Part shown: positions 28,604-41,004 of the stretch, one piece after another
Layout of the letters: the number at the start of each line of letters is the position of its first letter
Numbering within the stretch: the first letter of the stretch is position 1
Assembly: GCA_029718625.1 (NCBI GenBank)
Contig: CM056376.1
Location: forward strand, 23,303,869-23,367,868
Length of the DNA: 64,000 nucleotides
From: Synaphobranchus kaupii
Taxonomy: Eukaryota > Chordata > Actinopteri > Anguilliformes > Synaphobranchidae
Direction: 5' to 3'
Program-made: the position numbers and the translations under genes
The notes under the pieces: model-generated
Seen by the model: only the letters and a program-made list of their open reading frames with translations
Database searches by the model: none
Told to the model about the DNA's origin: nothing

Positions 28604-29747
28604 CTGAAACAAGAGACTAATTCCTGTGAGAAACTCAGGGAATTTAATATCAAGGAAGTCCAGAATAAATGTTTGATTGAATATCATCAATATTTAACAT
28701 TGCCCCATTATCCAAGAGATACATAGCAGTAATTGCAGAACAGGAAGTAATGTGAGCAGTTCCATTTGATTAAATTAACAGACCTAGTCTGTTAGCTTTG
28801 GGATTCCCCACCCCCCCTCAAATCCCCCACCCACTAGCCCCCGCTCTCTCTGCCCTCGTGCCCCACGCCTTGAACGAAAAGGACATCCCAAAATTGCTTC
28901 ATACAATGTGACGTTTCCAGCCACAGATTTCTCCAGCATATATACTGTATGAGGACTGGAACTGAAAAAGAGAATGGAGGGGAAAGAGCCTTAGCTCCAG
29001 CCTTCCTCAAACGTCCATATTCGCAAAACAACGGCTCGCTCCACGTTTTCAGAGAAATTAGACACAGCAGTTAAGCACGTGGCTCTGGGACGTGAGTCAC
29101 CGAGAACAGCTCTGCTGAAAATAAAACATGTTGCCGTAGCGCTGGAGGTGGGAACGCGAGCACTTTTTGGCAAGTGGAGACGATTCGATCGCCTGTACTG
29201 TTTTTTTTTTTTTCTTCCCTTTTTAAAACAAACACCAGACGGCCGTCCGGCTGGTATGACAATATCACTTCATGGATTTTGACAACCACCCCATTCCCAC
29301 CCCCTCCCCGCGCACAAAATCTGAATTAGAATTCCAAGCCGACAAACTGATTTAATATTTTTCTTGCTGTTGGGAGATGAACTTTTTTTCTTTGTAAATA
29401 AAGCTTGGGGGCTGCAGGAGAGAGAATCTTGGCCTGCAGTCGAATGGTAATGATGGCTATTTTAAGTCTCGTGCACAGAATGCTGTTCTCCCTGCTTGGA
29501 CTTGTCACTGCACCATCTTTCTTATTTGCAATTCCGTACATTTTTTTTACATTTTTTTTTATGAGAGCGAAGCGGGCGCAAAAGCATTTATGAAACCATA
29601 AGAAAAGGGCGCAATGTGAACCATACGCAACACGAGCACAGAAAGGGAGGAGACGTAAAAAGCAAGGCCAAAAGACCAAATTATATTTATTTACCTTTAT
29701 TTATACAGGGTAGGTTGACTGAGCACACATGCTCTTTTACAGCGATG

Positions 29748-29770
29748 CCCCCCCCCCCCCCCCCCCCCCC
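29748..29770. repeat. Poly-C run (23 bases)
   Basis: An uninterrupted C tract adjoins the tail of the SINE. Confidence 0.95.
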
Positions 29771-29801
29771 AATTAGCCTAACCTGCATTTCTTTGGATTG
29801 T

Positions 29802-29832
<31 letters not shown>

Positions 29833-29949
29833 ACGCAGACACGGGGAGAACATGCAAACTCCACACAGAAAGGTCCCGTATGGGATATGAACCCAGGACC
29901 TTCTTGCTGTGAGGCGACAGTGCTATCCACTGCACCGCTGTGCCGCCCA
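29761..29949 (-). mobile_element. tRNA-derived SINE, DANA/V-SINE-like
   Basis: On the minus strand it begins GGCGGCACAGCGGTGCAGTGG, a tRNA-like head with an A-box region, then a B-box-like GGGTTCATATCCC. The body follows with tttctgtgtggagtttgc and gtgggtttcctccgg, the well-known teleost DANA/V-SINE core. It runs into a C/G homopolymer at 29748-29770. It is a genomic repeat, not a functional tRNA gene. Confidence 0.85.
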
Positions 29950-30599
29950 AATAATGCTGAAATGAGGCACTGAAACAAAAAGTCACGTGGCGGCACAAAC
30001 CGAAGCGGACAGAAACTATTTAGCAAATGATTTAGCCAACAAACAAATGACGAGGGAGGCAAAATGTTAAGATGTTGAGGGAAACCCCAGCGACTTCACC
30101 ACATCCTGGAAACAGTATACACTTCAGTGACAATGTGTGTGCGCGCGTGCGCTTGTGCGAGGGAGAGCACAGGCGTGAACGACGCGTGTGTGAACGCGTT
30201 CGACCGCGCTATCACAGTGTGTCACAATGCGAGGGTCGAGACGCGCATTCAGGAAGCGATTTTCATGCGAGTGTCTGTTTGTGTACCGCTCTGAAGGTGG
30301 AAAACACAAAGCGCGTAGCTTCGGTCTCACAGGAAATAAAAGATTTCCACAGTGCGGCCTCATGGGAGCAAACCCTTCCCAGCTCACTCTTCCTGAGCCG
30401 AGAGGCAAGGGAGCGCTACTCTCCAGCACATTCACCTTCTCATATAACTGACTGACTGCCCAGGCAGCCATAATCCAATATCAAGGGCAAGAATTATTTC
30501 ACTGCAATTACCTGCAGTTTCCGAATGTCATAGTCTCACTGTTCCTCCATCTGAAATTGGATACACTCATCGGAAACTTCACAAACTGTACAACATACA

Positions 30600-31110
30600 A
30601 AACAAATGTACGTACAGTATACATTCAGTTTACATGAACTGTACATTTACACTCGATTGTAGATGCAGGCATAATCCAGTATATCTCTCTGGTACTGTTG
30701 AGTGGTGTACCCAGCTGACACACTTCATCTTAGTGTAGTGAGGCATCCCAATGGCCCGGAACCAAATCTGACTGTGGTCAGGAAGCCTGCGGGACAGCAC
30801 GATGGCCATGGGGACACCCACATGACTTAACTGCCCTACCAACATACCACTGCAGCCCTGTTTCACAGCAAAGAGGAGGAGGCATCTACTAGCAGAGGTA
30901 GAACATCCAGGTTTAGAAAATAAAAGTCCTCCCCAGTATTTTGTTCCAATCACCTGGATTTGCACAAGTCCTCAGCCAGGAGGTTGGACTAATTAGGGAT
31001 ATCAGCTGGCTGGGTTTGATGGGTGGAAGAAACACATGGCAGGACTTTTACTTTCCGACGCCTGGACTTTACACCTCTGTCTACTAGACAGCCACCTATC
31101 CGCCCACAGC
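30600..31110. other. Possible unclassified repeat in pebp4 intron
   Basis: The segment has a phrase-like composition I associate with dispersed fish repeats (for example the stretch around acacatggcaggacttttac near 31032). Its minus-strand frame 30630-30965 is open for 111 codons with no recognisable domain. No termini were identified. Confidence 0.25.
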
Positions 31111-31660
31111 AGCAGGGGCACAGATCGAACAGTGGTGAGACCGCCTGCCACTACCTCTATCAGAAACCGCTTTAGCATTTCCTCAAAGCGGAGGGCGGGG
31201 TGTGGAAAACAAATATATTTATAACAAATTACTTACAGTGGTGAAGGCCTTGTGCTGCAAGGAGAAAACCCATATCTCTAAAAAAAAACATGAGAGAAAA
31301 ATGGCATAAGAATATCTGACCAAGACATGAAATAAGAACTTTCTGTGTGGTGGTCAGAGGAGTGGTGGCTAGCGAAGGCTACATGCTTTGGAGGAATAAA
31401 AAGAGTTAATCTCTGCGTTCTGGGAAAACCGTCCAGGGTAGTTTTCCGCTAAATATCGTGATGCTCATTGGAAAATGATTTGAATGTCAAAAAATAGACA
31501 GGGTCCATCTGGTGTTGTTAGAAAGCATTGCGCACATTCTGTCCTTACCAGCTCAGCTCCACGATGGCGATACTGAGTGTCTCAGAGTGGCGGCCATTGT
31601 GTGCCTGGAGCTCAGCTGGAGGAGGAGATGAATAATAACCCAGAGCAGATTAGAGCCCTG

Positions 31661-31680
31661 CCCCCCCCCCCCCCCCCCCC
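31661..31680. repeat. Poly-C run (20 bases) followed by short CT run
   Basis: A pure C tract followed by TCTCTCTCTG. Confidence 0.95.
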
Positions 31681-32379
31681 TCTCTCTCTGAGCCCGATGC
31701 GCGTGCACAACCCGCCTGCAGCGGGGGCTCTTAATTGAGAGAGGGAAATGGGGTTGCCTGACCTGCAGTTATGAGGTGACATGGCCGATAAGGCCCCTTG
31801 CTCTCTGCACCCCGGGAGATAATGTGCCGCCTCTGCAGATCCGGACCCCAGCCGGGGTTCACCTGAGTCGCCCCCCCCCCCCACCCCACACACAGGTGCC
31901 AGGACATTCTGTAGCATCTTATGAGCCATAAAGTATTCTATAGAAACATGTCCGCTGTTGACTCCTCAATGCTGTCTGGCACAATTTCTTTCTTGGAACC
32001 CCTCTATGGCTTTTAAAAGTACCCTACCTCCTCCATGAAGCACACCTTCTTAATGTGGATATGAAATTCAGTTTGTGTTTTTAATCAACAGCTTTCAACA
32101 TTCTTTTTTTATTTTTATTTTTTATTTTTTTTAAACTTTCCAACCAACCCAGGGCTGTATATGCCCAATTCCCACCCCAATCAGGTATATTCAACTGCCT
32201 GCAACTGTAGTCGTGTTCTATGCGCAAACTACCCTGCCGATTCGGGAGAACGGAGATATCTGTGGTTCTCCTCCAGAGCACGTGGTGTCCAACAGCTACC
32301 TCTTTGCGTATCACAGTCCGCGGATAAGCTTGCGCAGAGCGTCGGAGGAGGGAGAAAGACCTGGCATATGTGAATATGA

Positions 32380-32565
32380 CGTGCAGTCTTAGGAGCGCCC
32401 TTTTTGACCAATGGGGGTCGCTTGAGCAATGAAATGTGGTTCCCTATCCCGACTGACCACTCCCATACCCTGGGCAGCGCAGGCACCAATTGTGTGTCGC
32501 CCTTCGAAGCTACAGGCCACAGTTGGCACTGGTGCAGTCTGGATTCAATCCAAGGCCATGAGCCT
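32380..32565. mobile_element. Possible tRNA-related SINE fragment
   Basis: The block contains gggcagcgcaggcaccaatt, then a B-box-like ggattcaatcc near 32540. This arrangement resembles a class of fish repeats built on a tRNA-like module. Ends and target duplication were not found, so the class is uncertain. Confidence 0.35.
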
Positions 32566-34503
32566 CATCCATGCACCACAAGTACAATTGCAAATACAAT
32601 CTCTCTCTCTCTCACTCGCTCCCTCCCTCTTACACACACTATCTCACTCACTCACTCGCTCGCTCGCACGCACGCACGCACGCACACTATCCCTCTTTCA
32701 CACACGCATACACACACATATATCCCTTACCAGCTCATGGGAATGAACCGCTTGATGGGTACATCTGTGTGCCTGGGGGAAACCCCTTCTGGAGAGATGT
32801 TTTGCTAAGGAAATGTATACACACACACTCGCATTCAAAAACACGTAGTCGACAATACGACATATTGTCACATAGGCCGGAGAGAGCCACCCAGTTTCTG
32901 CCCAGATTTGCAGATGTCCTATAAATAGTTTGGTGGCTGTTTCTACATCCTTTCATAGCAGTTACACTCTTTCCATTTCCCCAATCTGTCAGCTCATGGA
33001 AAGTGCACACGGGCCCTGTGAGTGACGCGGCATTTTTTTTCCCTCCTTCTCCCTCCTCTCTCTCTCGCTGGTGCAATACAGGAAGTGAATGGTATGACTG
33101 TTGCCATGAGGGGGCGGAGCTGGCACACGGGGGGAGATGGAGGGCAGTGTGGGTGGTGTTCCTATTAACCATTTCAGCGGCCCGTTGTGTGTGTTTGTGT
33201 GTGTGTTTGTGTGTGCGGATAGCGTACGTGTTGATTTGCAAACACATTGCGTGGCTGTGACCTCAAATGAACTTGTTCTCAGAACGGAGGTAATGTCCCT
33301 TTAAGTGTGAGAGCTTTTAAGGGGATTCTTGCACCGTTTAAGATGTTACTCATCACATCACGGCAAACCGCACGAGACTCTGACCTTCCCTCGCTCAAAG
33401 CTGCACTCCCACATAGCCATCTGCAATATCACTGTCGCGCAACCGTATCTTTAGTAGCTGCAGTGGAGAGTCTCCCACAAAAACAAACAAACAAACAAAT
33501 GACGAAAAAAACACTCTCCAAACCTACATTTTTGCTGATGGCTTGTCTCTCCTCAAACGAGATGTTTCCAAGGGGACATGCAGCAATGCAAATGAAACCC
33601 TCCACCAATATCACAATTCCCGAGCCAGGAATTACCGCCAGTCGCGCTGGGCAATGTCTGAGTGTTAAGCACCATCGAGAATTTGGCGGAATGAGGAATT
33701 TATTCATCGGAAAATGAATTCTTTTTTTTTTGTGTGGGTGAGACTTTTGTATGTCCGTTTGGGTGTTATCGTATCAAGCGGACGTTTAAATCCTCGTGAA
33801 CACACAGTCAGATAGCGTTTGGCACTCTGGTATAGCGTGTTCTGGACACTGACACAACATTAGCACAGTCCCCTGACTCTGGCACAGTGCTAGCGCAGCT
33901 TCCTGATTTTCCCCGACTCTGAAACAGTGTTGGTGCATTTTCCCTGTCTCCTGTAGCTCTGATTAATGGCAGAATATGTGGGTGGGTGGGAGACACAGAT
34001 CTGACCATTACCACACAGCAACATTGCAAATGGTTTCAATTACTGCAGGAGCGCCGCTGTGCTGAGCCGGCAATATCGTTCCTGTAGGCCAACGGAGGAC
34101 AATCCAACGTAGCCCTCTACTCTGGTCATCCATGCACACCATCACATTGTGATGTTCCTGTTCACCTCTCCTAAGCACCTCCCTGACAGAGGGCAGAAAG
34201 CGGTTAGTCGGAGATCACAGGGAAGACATCTCAAGGGATTTAAAAATGTGCCATACCAATTATTTCCATTTTCACATATACACATACATTTATGTATGTA
34301 CAGTCAAATTTATTTTAGTGTTATTTACATTTTTATTTTATTTTTAATATTTCAACTAGCTTTATGTTATGGGAGGATTATAGGCCAACTGTGGACCTGA
34401 CAGAAAAATAACATGCCTTTTTTCCCTCAAATCAGTATATTCATGCAGATAGAAATTCAGAAGATTCAAGCACCTACCTAATCAAACACATCTGAAGCAC
34501 ATA

Positions 34504-35275
34504 CAGTGGTGTTAAAAAAAATAGCAGTACAACATCAGTAACCTGATGAACCACTGTTATTAGTAGTAGTGATATTTCTGCATGGCAAATCATTTACTTG
34601 TAGTAGTGTAATAGAAAAACAACAGACCCAACTGTCATGACATCACTTGAAGGGTTGTTTCTCCTGACAAATTTTCCTATTGAACTCTATGGAAATATAA
34701 GTCAGGAGAAGAAACCCTTCAAGTTATCCATCCATATCTACTGTATTTCTGGCAGCAGAGTGATGGTTTAAGGTTTGTTTGATACCTCAGACCCTTGTTG
34801 ACGTACAGCCATTTAGCCAACCATGTGTTCCATACTATTCCCGTGTAATTTACAGCTTAATCCAGTCCCACCCCCCAATTCCCATGGCGATCCATTCAAA
34901 TGCAGAGAGGTTATAGTATTGCTTCTAAGAGTACCTGGAAATAAGATATCAGGAGTCTTTTGATATCCTTTTATACAGAATCATGATGGCATCACCTGTT
35001 TACCTGTGGAATACCTATTTGACCTGTTTTTGTTCACAGAATGAATGAATTCTCTAAACTCCACACTGCTATTATTTTGAGCATGCCCCTTTCAATGAAT
35101 GAGTGAATTACTCAGAACAAGCAGCGTGCATGTCATGACAGTTGGGTCTGTTGTTTTTCTATTACACTACTACATCTACAAGTAAATTATTTGCCATGCA
35201 GAAATATCACTACTACTAATAACAATGGTTCATCAGGTTACTGATGTTGTACTGCTATTTTTTTGAACACCACTG
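34504..35275. mobile_element. Non-autonomous Tc1/mariner-type element, cagtggtgtt-family ends (cassette copy C)
   Basis: Termini cagtggtgttaaaaaaaata and ttttttgaacaccactg are flanked by TA (34502-34503, 35276-35277). Near-perfect inverted arms of about 137 bp occupy 34504-34640 and 35137-35275. The centre holds the shared cassette in reverse orientation, including a second internal hairpin around ggttgtttctcctgac (34654) and aggagaagaaacccttcaag (34705). No transposase frame is present. Confidence 0.88.
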
Positions 35276-35539
35276 TAAACCTTACTTCAAAGACTACCAT
35301 TGTTTGAATTTTTACATTTTGGGTCAGTTCAGTTGGCCTATTTGAACTGCTCATTCTTTACTTCATGTCTACCTCATGTGTTAATACTTGACTGCAGGTA
35401 TGGCTGTTGTGTTCTCTTCCGGTCTGTCCCTGATCTTATGAGTATGGTGTGAGGGGGGGAAACCCTGTTCCAAAAACAGCAAAGGTGCAACGACTGCAAA
35501 TGCAAAGGTTGTATCCTTCTACTCTGGGTTTTTGCGTTT

Positions 35540-36020
35540 CAACATAGCCTTTTGAGCGAACCACGCTGTTAAGAAGTGCTTGTGTGCGTGCACCTCCAGG
35601 TCACGTCTCCTGTCTGTTTTGTCCCCCCGGTGGTGGAATGAGTTTCCCACTACAGAAGAACAGAAGAAAACCTTTCCATCTTCTGATGAAGACCCATCTC
35701 TTCAGACTGCATGGCGGCTCCCCTGCCTCCCTTTATACATCCTTTCTTTCTTTCTTTGGAGTTTTGGGACATTAGGTATAATAGATAGGTATAGCTGTGT
35801 AAAGACAGGTTATCTGTCTAGTGGTATTTTCTTTTGTTACAATACAAACTGATGTTTGCTAGGATAATAGTATGTTGTTGATAATAAATGGGCCTTCTGT
35901 GCCTTCTTGGTGATATAGCACTTTTGTATTCCTGACAGTAACACTGATATCCACCACTTCAGTAAGTCGCTCAGGATAAGAGTGTCTGATAAGTGACTTT
36001 AATGTATTTGAATGTAAACC
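35540..36020 (+). mobile_element. L2-like LINE 3' remnant
   Basis: The 5' part encodes, with frame breaks, a fragment like the end of LINE ORF2 (PFHLLMKTHLFRLH). The 3' part ends in aagtcgctcaggataagag and a degenerate aatgt repeat, which is the typical L2-clade tail in fish. It is truncated and non-functional. Confidence 0.7.
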
Positions 36021-36379
36021 ATACTCTTTCACGTTAACATATTTTCACAGCAAATAATACACCTTGAGTTGAGTATATTAAATGCTGAACACTGTTTTCC
36101 AATCAACACATACTGGATTGTTACCCGTTTGGCTTTGTAAATATACGGTATATGATTTTAAAAGTACGTATTGATAATTGCCAGATATTGGTGCTTAACT
36201 GTAGTGCAACTATAATTATGAGTTCAATCATAACAACAGCTGAAGTCAGCATTCCGGAAGGACTGTGCTGTTACTCTTGAAAGGTGCTATATAAACTAAG
36301 TTATTATTATTTAGACCCCAACAGCAGTTCTCAAGATGAAAAATGGCTTTGGTGTTGTGCTGTCACCTCTCAGATAGCA

Positions 36380-36700
36380 GACCGGGGTCTGTGGTGCGCC
36401 AACGCGCTGCCAGCTGGCAGAAAAGTGACGCCAGGCTCGTTTGCGTGCCCACGCCCGCCCTCGCCCCCGGCCTGGCGAAACCCCTGGCGCTGCAGCTGAC
36501 ACGGGGCCCAGCGGAGCAGGGGGGATTTCCCGCTCCCGCGCAGCCTCCGTCTCCGCTGCCGGATCGCGGCCTTCCCCTTGCGCTCGCGCAAATACCAGCT
36601 GTCTCATCCCGTCCACTGACCCACATTTCTCATCTCCCGTCTTCCCAGCCAGCATCGTGAGGTCCCGGGTCCCCTCAGCCACGACTCAGGCCTCCTTTAT
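36380..36700. other. GC/CpG-rich intronic block
   Basis: The block is markedly richer in CpG than its surroundings and open in several frames on both strands. That is what composition alone would give. No exon was supported. Confidence 0.4.
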
Positions 36701-37059
36701 TGAGGCTACAGCATGAGTCACCGCTCATTCTTTGCACAACCCCTGCTGTTAAACAGATCATTATTTCACTCATTATATCTTTCATCGATTTAAAGAAAAA
36801 AAAAACCTAGCAGAGCAAATTGGAGTCTAAATTATGTCAAGGACCGAGACGCTGGAAATGAACGAGATTGAAAGGAGGAATCTCCCACCCATCCTTGCAG
36901 TCTTTTCCCCTCCAATCATACGAATTAGTGTCGTCTGCTGTGAAAAATGCTCTCGGCACCAGGACTGCATGGGGCGGGGACTGAATGCAGCTTAATGAGG
37001 GGTAAAATGGAGAAACAGGGTTTCCCCCTGCCCCGCCTGCTGCCCCCCGGAAGGGTGAA

Positions 37060-37084
37060 CCCCCCCCCCCCCCCCCCCCCCCCC
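37060..37084. repeat. Poly-C run (25 bases)
   Basis: A pure C tract in a pebp4 intron. Confidence 0.95.
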
Positions 37085-37445
37085 AAACCTCAGATCCATG
37101 TGCTGCTCACTGGAGGAGGGCTCCTGACAAGAGCCAGGAGACGTCACCAAGCTGGGCAGTTACCACTCTGGGGACAGCGACCATCTGCGCCCACAGAGGT
37201 ACACGAGCAGGTCCGCCGAGGGCCGGCATTTCGTCTCACCCGCTAACAAGAGTACGGTTTAATAGCATCCCATATGCTCGTTAACCGTCAGCCCGGCCAT
37301 TATTCCCATTGTGTGAATCAACTAAAGCGCACTCCAATCACAAACGCCAATTCGCACGTGATGCGAAATCCCAGCCCGAGTACAGATGAGGCCTAGGGTT
37401 TGACGTGCGCCCGTGGCACGCGCACGAAAACACACAATTTACATC

Positions 37446-37446
<1 letters not shown>

Positions 37447-37490
<44 letters not shown>
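37447..37490. repeat. (CT)n microsatellite
   Basis: About 22 perfect CT units. Confidence 0.95.
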
Positions 37491-37493
<3 letters not shown>

Positions 37494-38433
37494 CCTGTGC
37501 GCCGCCGAATCAAAAGTCACATTTAATTATCTCTGCGGAGTGAGAAGCCCTTAATTTCATTTCCTCTGTGGGAGAAGAGCGTGCCGTCGCCGGGGAAGTG
37601 CTCGTGAAGGAGCCGGTGTCATCTGTGCCGAGGGTGTGGGTGAGGGCACCCGGCGCCGACGGGACTGATGACCGGCCGTGTCCGGTGTGTTAGGAGGGAG
37701 GCACAGACATAGGGAGCGCCGAACCATGTACGATTTCCTGGGGTCTCCTCTTTCTGGAGCATCACCAGAGCAACTCACTTCTTTTTCTCCCCTCTGTCAC
37801 TGGCATATCCATATCTCCATAACCCCTTTCTCTAAACTCTAAAATGGCAATATTTATTTGCAAAGCAACCCCCCCTCCACCATGATAAGATTAGATAGAG
37901 TACCAGCTAGAGTACATCTGTTTTGACACTTCTACATGAGGTTCAGCTTCAAACGAGCTTCACCTTAATGTAGAGGGATTGTTTGCTGGCAGAGCCGTCT
38001 AAGACTTCAAAAGCGAGGAAGACTGGCAGCTCGGCTCACACAGGGCGGTGATCATTGCAGTCTCAAACCGCACTGATCTCTCCCCGTCTCACTCCCGCTG
38101 TAGCTCAAGCAGAACAGACAGCCGGACACTCCCCGCACGAGGTTCGAAGAACAGTCACTTTTTGTGCGAGTTTCTGCTGATAAGATGACAAAAACCTTCA
38201 GATATCACAGCAGATTTGTAGCTGCGCCCTCCACTTCCAGAGAATGTTTACTTTTACTGACACACCACCTCGATGCAAAAGATTCAAAACAGTGCCTCTG
38301 AACAGCCAAGATGTCCCCAAGCCGTGACTAGCTTGCAGCACGTAGCGTGGGTCAGCACACTAACCATAACACTTCCCCAGTAATATTTGGGCTGCTCAGG
38401 TTGGCCCATAGGTCCCTCAGTCTCTCTGGGACT

Positions 38434-38477
38434 GGGGGGGGGGGGGGGGGGTCTGGCAAGGGGGGGGGGGGGGGGGG
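38434..38477. repeat. Two poly-G runs separated by eight bases
   Basis: G tracts at 38434-38451 and 38460-38477 are separated by tctggcaa. This gives four or more G-runs in close spacing, a G-quadruplex-capable sequence on the plus strand. Confidence 0.9.
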
Positions 38478-39310
38478 CATTGGGCAGGGCTCTTTAATGT
38501 GGCTGAGGGCACTGCAGGTGTGCGTGGGCTCAAGGACTCTGAGCATGACCCTATTAGCCTGCTCTCTGAGATGCGCACTGACTCGCTAACTTCATTAGTA
38601 TCTCCCTTATTAGGTTCGAGCACTTTGAGAAAATAATCTTCGGAAACTGGCTGGAGAGGGCCCCCGATTAAGCGCTGCCAATTATGTGTGCGGCTGGCGA
38701 TGTCCTTTACTGGAAACAATAGAGAAATAAGAGGGAGCAGAAGGGAGCAATAAACACGTACATCAGACCGACGTCTGCTTTGATGCTTTCAACACTAGGA
38801 ACACTTCAAATGCGCCACTCGGATTTGAGTTGTTTAGAGACAAATATAAAAACGTGACTACAGATACGGGCTCGGGAGCCCGTAGGAAATCGGTTTAAAA
38901 TGTTCAGGCTGGAATGCGGTAGCTTCTGTGCTAGAATCAGGGGCTCAAACGTTTTGTAAATAACATAAGTGTGTCAGTGTACTGTGGTAGTGGTGTGTTT
39001 AAGTACAGAATGCTGAGTGCATCATTTTTACCGCGTGTAGGTGTGTTTCGTGTAGTATTGTGTTTATAGAGTGTGGGTTTGCTCAGTCATTGCGTGTTTT
39101 TAGGTTTGGGAGAGTTCAACGCATGGGTGTTCAGTGTTTCGCTTTGTAGGCGTGCCGAGCTTGAGGTGTCTGTAAGCACACTGTGTTGGTGTGTTCAGTG
39201 GGTTGTGAGAGTTCAATGTGCGCGTAGGTTTAGAGCTGGGAGTTTTATTTGTGTAGGTTTGTTCAGTGTGTTGGGTGTGGTCAGTGTGTTCGGTGTCAGG
39301 ATATGTAATG

Positions 39311-39311
39311 G

Positions 39312-39342
<31 letters not shown>
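39311..39342. repeat. (GT)n microsatellite
   Basis: A GT run within a broader GTGT-rich stretch (38960-39480). Confidence 0.9.
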
Positions 39343-39349
<7 letters not shown>

Positions 39350-39501
39350 TTGTGCATTTGTGAGTTCAAAGGGGCGGGTCTATCATTAAATGTGTGTGTG
39401 TACTTATGTGCTGAGGGTGCTTGCGCGTTCACCGAGTGGGTGTGTTTGGTGATTTTGGTGCGTTTGTGCTTTCGGTGTGCTGGTGGAAGATGACCACATA
39501 C

Positions 39502-39618
39502 CCAGTGAGGAGGACTCCTCTTGGCTGAGGCCGAGGGGCTTGTCGGCCGGCTGCTCAAACAACATAAACTGGTAGCGATGGAGACCGGTGTTTTTTGGGG
39601 GGGTTGGGCGGCGATATT
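39502..39618 (-). CDS. pebp4: pebp4 penultimate coding exon with PEBP core motif
   Basis: Bounded by acceptor ctctcctgcag and donor gtatgt, this 117-base exon encodes YRRPTPPKNTGLHRYQFM and then LFEQPADKPLGLSQEESSSL. The preceding exon's final G supplies the first base of a leading Glu codon (GAA), and the exon's last base starts the Gly codon of the final exon. The stretch T-G-L-H-R-Y-Q-F-x-L-F-E-Q is the PEBP-family G-x-H-R block (GFHRYQFFVYLQ in human PEBP4), part of the ligand-binding site. Both junctions keep frame with the exons at 40617 and 28512, which makes the assignment strong. The exon sits at the end of a long GT-rich stretch, yet its own composition is ordinary coding DNA. Confidence 0.93.
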
Positions 39619-40616
39619 CTGCAGGAGAGACAGGAGGAGTTTGATGCTGAAACCAAATCTAGCTCATGCCTGATCTATTCAAAAAAAAAAAAATCTGTTG
39701 AAACACAAAATGAAACAAGCCACAACAGACAATAAAAACATGGCAATCAATAAGAATCCTTTTACTGACAATTACCTCTCGATTTTTAAATATATTTTTA
39801 TTCAGGATGGTTAAATACTTGTGTATAATGTTTCTCCAACGCACACGGAAAGCAGAAGCCGGGGGACAGTAATGACCATCCCCCCGGAATATCATTCCCT
39901 CCCACCTGTGCTTACAGTGTGACCCAGTCACACGGGAGGAACTGCCCCAGCAGTGTACGGGAGTCTGATTGGTGGACGTGCTGCTTATCCCCTCCCACTG
40001 CCCACAGGCCACACCCTCTCAGAACTCGCCTGAGCCACAGCCACACGTCACCGCACTCCTCCCTGGCGCGCTGCTCTGCTCCGCCCTCTCTCTCTTTCCT
40101 TTTCTCCCGCGCTGGCTTCGAGCGCACCTCAAAGGGTTAACGGCCGCGGCGCTTCGAGCAGAGTAACCGTGCGGCCGTTAGCTGTGAGTCGAGGGCAGGT
40201 GGAGGTGGGCGAGGGCTCGGGGCGCGAAGCGACGGGCCAATTCGGCAGCCCCACCGCGACCCTCGCACGCGATTACGCGTGCAGCGCTCGAAAGGCTGAG
40301 GACGGCTTAAGGAACAGCGACCAGCCACCAGAGCCGCCACAGATAAACAGGCCACTGCTACATTACCGTCACCATCATTAGCACTGCTATGCTCTTATGC
40401 CGGGCCGGCCGGCACACCGCACACTGGACCATGACCGGGCTGCAATAGCTGAGTACAGGAGACTCAGGCACGTTGCTTAGAAAGGGAACATTGTCTGTAT
40501 CTGTACTTTACATAAAAATACAGATAATATTTTAAGTGTTCCTTCCGGTGTGGAATCCAATTAACGCCCACACAAAACAAACAAACAAACAAACAAATAA
40601 ATGCAACAATTCTTAC
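39619..40616 (-). other. pebp4: pebp4 intron (998 bp) with CpG-rich centre
   Basis: This is a phase-1 intron from gtaaga (40616-40611) to ctgcag (39619 side). Positions 40040-40340 are strongly CpG-rich (words such as ggccgcggcgcttcg), unlike neighbouring introns. There are many overlapping open frames but none with family similarity. Confidence 0.85.
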
Positions 40617-40662
40617 CAGACAGAACCGAGCCTTTGAAATCACCATTCTTCAGGTCACTTCC
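40617..40662 (-). CDS. pebp4: pebp4 internal coding exon
   Basis: This 46-base exon between acceptor ctcatcttacag and donor gtaaga encodes GSDLKNGDFKGSVLS plus one base. It corresponds to G-A-D-L-K-K-G-K-I-Q-G-Q-E-L-S of human PEBP4, the segment just after the conserved W-R-H-W-L-V block. It starts at a codon boundary, so the upstream exon should end in phase 0. No matching upstream exon (the D-P-D-A-P and W-R-H-W region) was found between here and 64000, so the gene continues beyond the window. Confidence 0.9.
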
Positions 40663-41004
40663 CTGTAAGATGAGAGAAAAAGGTAAGCGAGAGAAAGAGA
40701 GATAAAATTACTCATTTACACCTGAACTATAATTATGATAAACAGACACTAAGAATGAAGGAACAACAACAGACACAAACAACTGACTGTAACCATCATG
40801 AGTCTGTCAAAACTATCTAGGTTTGGGAAAACTGGAAACAGGCAAGTAAATAAAACAGAAAGAAAACTTAAAGCTGCTCTGAACAAATTCCAATAACTCG
40901 ATTAGAACAATTGTCCATCTGTGAACAGCTAAACAACACAGAATTATTATTGGTGGTTCTCTCTTGGACTCCCCTACTGCTCATAAGGAGCTAGAGGCGA
41001 GACT

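Larger units (their letters stand above)
28604..39501 (-). other. pebp4: pebp4 intron between the last two coding exons
   Basis: This is a 10.9 kb phase-1 intron bounded by gtatgt at 39501-39496 and ttcag at 28604. It contains a SINE (29761), a second SINE-like repeat (32380), a chimeric Tc1-type element (34504), an L2-like tail (35540), CpG-rich blocks at 36380-36700 and 37560-37720, and long C, G and CT runs. No extra coding exon was accepted in it. Confidence 0.85.

Noticed and set aside
29761..29949. tRNA-like head in the SINE
   Set aside because: It is continuous with a SINE body and lacks a full cloverleaf; it is not a tRNA gene.
36311..36716. Several overlapping open frames in the GC-rich block at 36.3-36.7 kb
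   Set aside because: Frames are open in both strands at once, as expected from few AT-rich stop codons. There is no domain, no splice continuity with pebp4, and no start context.
38640..38713. Candidate pebp4 exon after a ttgtttccag acceptor (frame reading VKDIASRTHNWQRLIGG)
   Set aside because: It has no similarity to PEBP4, and the exon at 28512-28603 completes the protein in the correct phase with the conserved C-terminus.
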